The translations under genes were made by a program, and so were the position numbers. A DNA stretch of 36,471 nucleotides, from positions 1 through 36,471 of the forward strand of contig NAVB01000653.1 of NCBI GenBank assembly GCA_002179805.1. Direction: 5' to 3'. The notes beneath the pieces are model-generated. The model searched no databases and had not been told where the DNA came from. It was given only the letters and a program-made list of their open reading frames with translations. Origin of the DNA: Acanthamoeba lenticulata (lineage: Eukaryota > Discosea > Longamoebia > Acanthamoebidae). This document shows, one piece after another, positions 29,628-36,471 of the stretch (position 1 is its first letter; each line of letters starts with the position of its first letter).

Positions 29628-32057
29628 TCAGCTATCAGCCAACGCAGCGTGGTCATTGAGGGCGGCCCGGTGGGCCAGCAGCCAGCTCGACCTATGTTCG
29701 AGCGAGGAAAAGGGGACGGCGTACTCCTTGCCCTCATGCACGATCTCTACCACTGCGGAAGTTACACGAAAGTGAGCTGCTTGTTGTGGCCGAGTTGCGA
29801 GCAAAACGCACCACAGCTTTGGCTCTCCGGCTGGTCATCGTTGGGTCGCACTTGCGCATCGAGGAGGGAGAGCATCGCCTTGACCTCCACCTTTGTGACG
29901 GCCGCGTTCTTGCTCTTGGTCGCTGTCATCAAATGCGTGCAGCTTGTGAGCCTTCCTTCAGGGATGACGCCACACGAAACACGTGCAACGACAAACCTTT
30001 GGGGCTGGCAGGAGCAGTTGTGAGGACCAGAAGGTCGGAGAACAGGAAGTAGTGAACCAACATCACGCCTGGCGACTCCTGCATAGGTTTGAAAATGAAT
30101 GTAAGATTAAATATTAAAATAAAGAAATAAAATTAAAATTAATCAGATATTTTAAACGAAAATATTTTTGTAAAAGAGGGCTTGCCTTGGCGGATTCTTG
30201 CAGGATGCCCTCCTGGAAGTACTTCCTTCCGGGCACCACGAGCGGCACATCGAACCTCTGCGCGCGGCAGCGGTTAGGCCAGAGGAACACGTGATTTCAC
30301 AACGGTTGGTCGCACCTCGCTGCCGTGAAGTCGTTCAAGTACGTTGACCATGGCGTCCATCTCCTCCTCGAGCTTGTGGCTGTTGTTGACGCTGATCACC
30401 ACCTGGTGGATCTTGTCCAGCGCGCGGTTCAGCTGCTCAAAGTCTCGATGATCCCGGTCGGTGGCCTCGATCAGCTCCTGCGCCGCGAAGGTGAGCTCAT
30501 GCGGTTCGTTTTGAGCTTTTTTGTTTTTGTTTTTTGTTTTTGTTTTTTTGTTTTTTCAGAGCGCTTCGATGGAAGCCAGAGGCGCGTACGCGGAGGAGGA
30601 GCGGATATTTGCACAGGCGCTGCATGGGCTTGATCAAGTAGCTGTCGAGATTGAGCAGCGTGGTCTGCTCGTTGGCGTAGGCCTGCTTGAGGAACTCTCG
30701 GAAGGCGGCGTTGCTCTTCTCGGCTCGGGCCAGCGTCTTGTAGGCTGTGTTCTGGTTGCAGCAATAAATGACGTACACTCGCAGGTAGTCGCCCTACGTG
30801 TGGAGTTCGACTTCAGATTCAGCGCAAGAGTATGGCGAGGACAAGGTCAAGCGAAAGTACGAAGAGCAGGAAGCATTTGCCGACGTTGTCGCCCTGCGAG
30901 GCGCCCACGCGGGCCTCAAGGTCGGCCAGCAGCGCCTGGTTGATGGCCATCAGCGTCTTCACGTTGGAGAAGAGCCGTCGTCCCTCCTCCGCCGTGACGA
31001 TCCCAGCGCTCAGCATCGGATTCCTGCAAGTCCAAGTATTAATGAAAAATAAAATAAAATGACAAAATGAAATTGTTTCGTATTGTTTAAGGAATAGTTT
31101 AATAGCTAAATTGAAAGCTGGGGATTGGTAGCATTGAGGGACGTACATGAAGACGGACAACAGGACCTGCAGGTCGTGCACGTAGTCTCTCTCGGTGGTC
31201 ACGATTTCATTGATCAACAAGTGCCGCCTCCGCAGCCGCTCGGGCATGTCGTCCACCACGGGCAGGAGAGGCAGCAGGCCGCCCACCTCGGCCACGGCCT
31301 CGTGTTCGCGGCTGGACGACCGTCGCTGCATCTCCTCGGCCACTTCGGGGATGGACGACAACGAGCGGCTCCTATGAAGCCGCGTTTCCACGGCCGACGA
31401 GGACTGCGCGTGCCGCGAGTCGACCTTGCTGGCGGCAGCGGCGGCCGGGGGCGGGGCCATGGAGGCCCGTCGCTCCCTCGTGGTGGCGGGGCGTGGCTGG
31501 TCGGAAGACCTGAGCACGGTCACGACGGGCGGGCCCGCCGTCTCGATGGTGATGACGGGAACTGCCCTCTCTGCTTTCTCCTTCTCTTTCTCCTTCTTTT
31601 TCTTGGTCTTGCTGTTGTTGGTTTGTCCTTGCGGCTTCTCTTTGCTCTTTCTCCTCTGGAAGACCCTGGCGGCGGCCATCTTCAATGTGTGGCTCTCGCC
31701 CGCCTCGGTCGTGGTCGGCATCGATGCCCGCCGGACCGCGGTCGGGACCACGGGAGCCGAGGAGGTGAGGAGGTCGGCCACCACCGAGTCTCGGCGCAAG
31801 CCTCCGGCGGCGCGTCGCGCGAGGTCCAAGCCCGGGTCGCTGCTTCGTCTGGCGAAGCTCTCCTCTTCGTCCTCCTCCAGCTCCTGCTCGTTCTGCTCGT
31901 CCTGCTCGTCGTCTTGTGAAGAGGGCGACGGAGGGCGGACGTCCGTATGAGGAGAAAGCGCTGTTCGCGTTTGTGTTGAGTTCTTGAGAAACGAGGCAAG
32001 ACTGAACCGCCGAGACCCGTTCTTGGCATGTGGTTGCGACCCCTGCGTCTGCTCCAT
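29628..32057 (-). CDS. RhoGEF (DH-PH) guanine nucleotide exchange factor
   Basis: Proposed exons: 32057-31147, 31023-30861, 30793-30590, 30477-30316, 30257-30186, 30078-29997, 29922-29812 and 29752-29628, 609 residues. The first 275 residues are low-complexity, with an acidic run, Ser-rich basic motifs (RRASM, RRDSV) and a KTKKKKEKEKEK run. The DH domain spans about 278-480: LLINEIVTTERDYVHDLQVL (CR1), the LFSNVKTLMAINQALL helix, YVIYCCNQNTAYKTL, and CR3-like LIKPMQRLCKYPLLLREL. A PH domain follows at about 485-605 (YFLFSDLLVLTTA and a C-terminal helix with SSWLLAHRAALND). DH-PH proteins load GTP on Rho-family GTPases to drive actin remodelling. The intron between 30186 and 30078 starts with GC, not GT (AAG|GCAAGC), with frame kept on both sides. 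Confidence 0.9.
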
Positions 32058-32230
32058 CCTCTTGTGGTGAAATAATGGCTCTTTATTGCCTCACTTTCCC
32101 GGAGACAGTGGTCTCTAGCTCGACCCGCGATAATGCGGTTGGTCACATTCAAATTGACAACACGTGGTGACCAAACGCCGACACACGTGCTCGGGCACAA
32201 GAAGTGTTAATAGAGAGGCCAAGCGTGTGG

Positions 32231-35200
32231 TTAATAGCCCGGATGGTGATGTTGCTGGTAGCCGCCCGCCTGATAGCCCGCCTGCTGCTGTTGTGGCTGT
32301 TGTTGTTGTTGTGGCTGCTGCATCGGCTGGGCGTAGCCGTAGGGCTGTTGCTGTTGCTGCTGCGGCACGGCGTAGGCGCCGTACTGCGGCTGCTGCTGCA
32401 TGGGCTGTTGCTGCTGGGGCGCGTAGGCCTGCTGCTGCTGCATGGCCTGCTGTGGTGGCGGCTGGTAGGCGTTGACGAGCGACGAGAGCAGCGACGAGAG
32501 CGACGCCAACGCGTCTGTGGGCGCCGCTCCGGCCAGAGCCTGCGGCAGGCCCGTGCCGCCCATCATCATTTGCTGTTGAGGAAGCTGAGGCTGAGGCTGG
32601 GGCTGCATGGGCTGCTGTGGCGGCAGCGGCCCGGCGGTGGCCGACGATGGTGGGGACGCCAGGTAGGTCCCCGCCTGGACCGGCGCCGGCCCGAGCGGTG
32701 GCGCATAGCCTGCGCCGGGCGGCACGGCCGCGGGCGCCGTCGCGGGCGGCGCCGCCGTCAAGACAGCGGCTGGCGCCGGAGCTGCCAGCGTCGGCGCCGG
32801 CTGCATCACGGGCATGGGCGCAGAGGCAGGCGGGACCGATGGCGGCGGCGAGACGGGCGCCGCCGTGGCGGGCAGCGTCTGCGTGGGCAATGCCGGGGCC
32901 GGCTGAGTCGCAGCCAAAGTCGGTGTCGGCGTCGTGGCCACCGCCGCCGCCGCCGGCGGCGGCTGCTGCTGGGGCGACTGTATGCCGAGCGCGAGAATGA
33001 GCTCCAGGACGCGGGCCTGCCGCTCGATCTCCACCCGGTCCGACGTGGGGAAGAAGCCCGGCACGCTGGCCTGCTGGAGGATGGTCTGCTGCTCGGCGAT
33101 CTTCTTGTCAAACTCCTGGAGGACCATTCCGTCGAACCACTTGGTCTCCTCGTCCTGCGCTGTCTCCATGTCCTGCAGCTCCCTCAGGAACCGCCCGAGC
33201 GCGGCGGCCTTCTGGACCGGCTCGACGGCTTCGGCAAAGTGACGCCTGTCGTGTCGGTGATATCCGGAGATTACGGCAAGATCAGCCCTGTCCGAGGCCA
33301 GGCCATGCGCGGGGGGGGGGGAAGACGTACGCGTGCTGGCGCTTGAGCTGAGCCAGCGTCTGCTGGTGGGCCTGCAGCATGTCGCGGCGGCGGGCCGCGA
33401 GGTCCTGCTCCTTGCGCGTCTGGATCTGCTCGAGCGACCGCACGATCTCGATGATGACCGGGTCGGCCAGGGCGCCCACCAGCTGCTCGACCAGCTCTGC
33501 CGGCAGCAACAGCACCGGCGTCGGCGTAGTAGGCGGATGCGCTTCCTCGCCCTCGTTGGGCCGCGCCTCGGCGCTGGCGTTGGCATTGGCGTTGGCGGCG
33601 ACCTGCTGCCGCACGTTGGTGACCATCTGCATGACGTCGGTCAAGTCGGGCTCCACCGCGCCAGCGGGTGGCCCGCCAAGCTGCGCCTGCGCCTGAGGCT
33701 GTGGCTGTGGCTGAGGCTGAGGCTGGTCCACCTTGAGACGCTTGGGCGGGTGGACGGCGGCCTCCGCGGCGACGGCGGCGGCGTCGATTCCGTTTATGGG
33801 CTCGTCCCGCTCGTCCTGCGTCTCGTCGCCCGCCTTTGCTGCGTCTTCGGTTTTGGGCGCCTCGAGAGATGATGGCATCTCGTTTGGCGTTTCGTCTCGC
33901 GGCCGCTTCCTATGCGCTTCGTCGGGTCGGGTCTCGAGCTCCATCATCGTCGCGGCCTTGTCGACACCGTTGCTCGCATCACCGTTGCCATCATCCATCT
34001 CCGTCTCCTCCTCGGCATGCTCGCCCCTGTTCTCGGCAGGGAGCAGCGTGGCCTCGGTCCCATCCGTGCCGGCCTGGGGCTCGGCCTGAGCCTCAGCTTG
34101 GGCGTCCTCAGTCTCGTCGACCGACGGACCGCCTTCGGCCACCTCGTCCTCCTTCTCCTCCTCCTGCTGCTCGTTCCCCGCCTCGGGCTCGGGATCGAGC
34201 TCGGGCTCGTCCACGCCGCCACCGCCGTCGGCGCCCTCAACCTCTTCCTCTTGCGTCTCCTCTTGATCGGCTTCGAAGTCAAGCTGGCCGCCGGTGTCTG
34301 CTTCAAGCGAGTCCATGGGCTCCTGGTCCTGGTCGCCAACCGCAGCCGCGTCGTCGAGCTCATTTTTCCTCACTTCCTCCTTCTTCAACTCTTCTTCTTC
34401 TTCTTCTTGCTCCTCCTCTTCCTGCTGCTGGCGCTCGTCCATGGCGCCGCCGTCGGCTCCTTCGTCGCTGATCGACCTGGTCGACGCGTCGTCATGGGCG
34501 TCGCCAGTGCGATCGTGCTGCTCCGGCTCAGCGGCCGCCTCCGTCGTCGTCCCCATTGTCGGCGGCGGCACGGTCGGCATCTGCAAAATCGACTCTGATG
34601 GCTGCGCACGAACAGAGAGGGACTCAGCTGATGCCCATGGCTGAGGGAAGGGGAGCGATGGGCGAACAACGAACCGGCGGATTGGCCGCAAGGGCCGTTT
34701 GGAATTGGTCGAACGTGAGCTCGGGCTTGCCCCCGAATTCGCGCTCAAATGCAAAGTACTCGTGCATCATCGCCAGCTTGTCCTCCGTCTGCTTGTCCCC
34801 GTACGATAAGCGAGCTGCTTTCCTTGCCAAGCATTCCACACATTCCAGGCGTACCCTGAGGATCTGCCAGACGGCGCGCTGGTAGATCTTGGGCACGTTG
34901 GCGTAGCGCTTGCGCTGCACCGAGAACTGCACGTACTCGCGCCACAGCCGCGGTTCGGCCGCCACCTTAACTCCAAGCACGCACGGAGGAGTCAGGAATC
35001 CAAACCCGGAATGTATGGAATGCGACCAGAAGGGTCTCGCGCCACCTGCGGGTGGGAAACGATGGCGCGCTCGTAGACGTGGACGGCCTGGCGGTACTGC
35101 CGGACGTGGGTCTCGAACCGGGCAAAGAGGGACCACAGCTCGATTACCCGCTGTTGGCACGCCATTGGAGGTCAGGTCCTGCTCACACGACCTGTCTGTC

Positions 35201-36457
35201 CGGGGACGGCACGCACGCACCTCGAGCGCGGCCTGGGAGGGGAACCAGGTGTTGGGCGGCGGCGTGCTCCGCTCGAGGGCGTTGTTGAAGGCCGCGCGCG
35301 AGGCCTGGCAAGTCGACAAGAAAGGTGACGTCAGCAAGAGCACGGCCGGGAGGCTTCTTGGGGGAGGGGCGAGGGACTCAGTACGGAGGCGTCGGTGGGC
35401 GTCAGGCTCATGTGGAGGAGGGCCACGTTGAAGACGTGCTCGGCGGGCAGCTCGCCCAGCCGCGCTTCGGCTTCGGCGTAGACCCTGCGCGGGTTCCGGA
35501 GCACACACCACAAGGCGAGTCAGCCACAAAGTCACGTGGGTTGCGCTGGTGGGCGGCGTACCGAAGGGCGGCCTGCGTGGCCTCGGCCTTGGGCCGCTGC
35601 GTCACCGAAGCGGCCTCGTACATGGACTCTTCGAGCAGCGCCAGCCCTTGCCACGTCAACGGCTCCGCCCTGGAAAGTTGAATTAATACATTTGAATAAT
35701 AAAATAAATGAATTAATAAATAACAAATAAACAAATCAAAATGGACGCCGTACGCGTAGTGGAGCTGCTTCTCATACTGCGACCTAAACCGATCGAGTGC
35801 CTCCACTGCTCGTTGTCGCAAGAGTGTGCTGACGCTGGAAGTACAATGAATAAATAAAAAAATAGTCGGAAAATGAATAAATAAATTGATAATCAAAATA
35901 ATGCAAGTAAGCGGTACTCGGGGTCGTTGGCGCGCTGGCCGAGGTGCTGTAGGTAGGCTTTGGTGGCGGCGAGGCCCTGGTAGGAGGTGGCCGCGCCCGT
36001 CGGCGTGAACTTGTAAAAGTCGAGCAGCGCGCGAAGAAGCGTCGTGGCTTCGGGGTCGATGAACAGAATGCGCTCGGGCCCCGCTGTCATTCGTTCGATC
36101 GCATGTCAGTACGTGAACGTAGAAGGAGGCACACATCACGTAAGTGAATGCGGGCTGTACCAGAGACGCTCCGAGTATTGAAGCTGGCCTGCTTGCGCAG
36201 CGCCTCGATCTCGGTTTGCCAGAGCTGATGGAGATCCTGTGGTGTCAAGGGTAAAATGAATGCCAATAAATGAAAGAAATGATAAAAAATCATAAGAAAT
36301 GAAATGGAAAAGAGCCGGAAACGGACGTGAAGCCAATTGCCCTGTGCTCGACGCAGAAGGTCCTTCCGCGCGGCTTCGAAGTTGGAGCGGCGCTGCAGCT
36401 CGCCGGCCTCGGCTGCCGGCGAGCTGTTGATGTTGGCCACGATGGCCCTGAGTCGGC
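32231..36457 (-). CDS. HAT-repeat protein with acidic and Pro/Gln-rich C-terminus (5' end missing)
   Basis: Proposed exons: 36457-36327, 36236-36161, 36083-35918, 35834-35754, 35669-35562, 35484-35385, 35304-35221, 35150-35046, 34965-34675, 34601-33331 and 33245-32231; about 1142 residues, entering from beyond the right edge through an acceptor at 36458. The first 380 residues are helical with HAT (half-a-TPR) character: VIELWSLFARFETHV, AVHVYERAIVSHP, LWREYVQFSVQRKRYANVPKIYQRAV and YFAFEREFG. These repeats are typical of RNA-processing scaffolds (Prp39, SART3 and CstF-77 types); which one is not settled. Next is a long Glu/Asp-rich segment, a helical block (about 700-830) with FDKKIAEQQTILQQASVPGF, and a Pro/Ala then Gln-rich tail. 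Frame is kept across 34675 to 34601, supporting one gene, though two genes are possible. Confidence 0.72.
33311..33321 (-). repeat. Poly-G/poly-C tract in HAT-gene intron
   Basis: Eleven G on the plus strand, giving poly-C in the transcript a few bases after the donor of the last intron of the HAT-repeat gene. Confidence 0.8.
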
Positions 36458-36471
36458 CTGCACAACGAGCG

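Noticed and set aside
29343..30023. Plus-strand open frame of 226 codons overlapping the RhoGEF 3' end
   Set aside because: It overlaps both the better-supported small basic protein and, on the other strand, the PH domain exons; no motifs.
32204..33346. Plus-strand open frame of 380 codons
   Set aside because: It mirrors the Pro/Gln-rich tail of the HAT-repeat gene; the Leu and Arg runs are reversed repeats with no domain.
33912..34598. Plus-strand Leu-rich frame that could look like a membrane protein
   Set aside because: The hydrophobic runs are the reverse of the Glu-rich acidic region on the minus strand.
1..36471. Search for mobile elements, CRISPR arrays, rRNA and viral genes
   Set aside because: No transposase, integrase, reverse transcriptase, terminal repeats, spaced repeats or rRNA-like segments were seen.

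Overview
This is a eukaryotic, GC-rich, gene-dense window with many short GT-AG introns. Nearly all exon joins proposed here were set by keeping reading frame across GTGCGT or GTACG-type donors and by matching family motifs. The codon bias, compact intergenic regions, AT-rich introns inside GC-rich genes, and gene families (VIT-VWA, Kelch-TKL kinase, BTB-SPRY, RhoGEF, HAT-repeat proteins) suggest a free-living amoeba of the Acanthamoeba type. That is an inference; no rRNA or marker gene is present to prove it.

Layout from left to right. (1) 1-2253, minus: a VIT-VWA protein whose 3' end lies off the left edge. (2) 2870-7010, plus: a 13-exon PARP1-like poly(ADP-ribose) polymerase that carries an N-terminal NADAR (YbiA-like) domain. 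(3) 10088-7111, minus: arginyl-tRNA-protein transferase ATE1 with an N-terminal CUE-like ubiquitin-binding segment. (4) 10437-12289, plus: a VTT/DedA-family membrane protein. (5) 12501-14057, plus: a Ser/Pro-rich protein with one small Cys/His knuckle. (6) 14166-17488, plus: a ten-exon all-helical ARM/HEAT-like protein of unknown function. (7) 17668-18426, plus: an intronless, bacterial-looking SDR. (8) 18628-19914, plus, and 21235-20008, minus: two convergent carbonyl-reductase paralogues. (9) 21431-21501, plus: tRNA-Glu(UUC). (10) 21720-27084, plus: a Kelch, coiled-coil and degraded-kinase protein. (11) 28268-27357, minus: a BTB-SPRY protein. (12) tRNA-Lys(CUU) and tRNA-Glu(CUC), minus. (13) 28892-29554, plus: a small basic hypothetical protein. 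(14) 32057-29628, minus: a DH-PH RhoGEF. (15) 36457-32231, minus: a HAT-repeat protein with an acidic middle and a Pro/Gln-rich tail, 5' end off the right edge.

The most interesting content is domain fusion. The PARP1-like protein joins a writer of ADP-ribose to a domain from a family that includes ADP-ribose removing enzymes. The ATE1 joins N-degron writing to a probable ubiquitin reader. The Kelch protein has the kinase fold but lacks the catalytic-loop residues, and one of two neighbouring carbonyl reductases has lost its catalytic serine. No mobile elements, CRISPR arrays or viral genes were seen.
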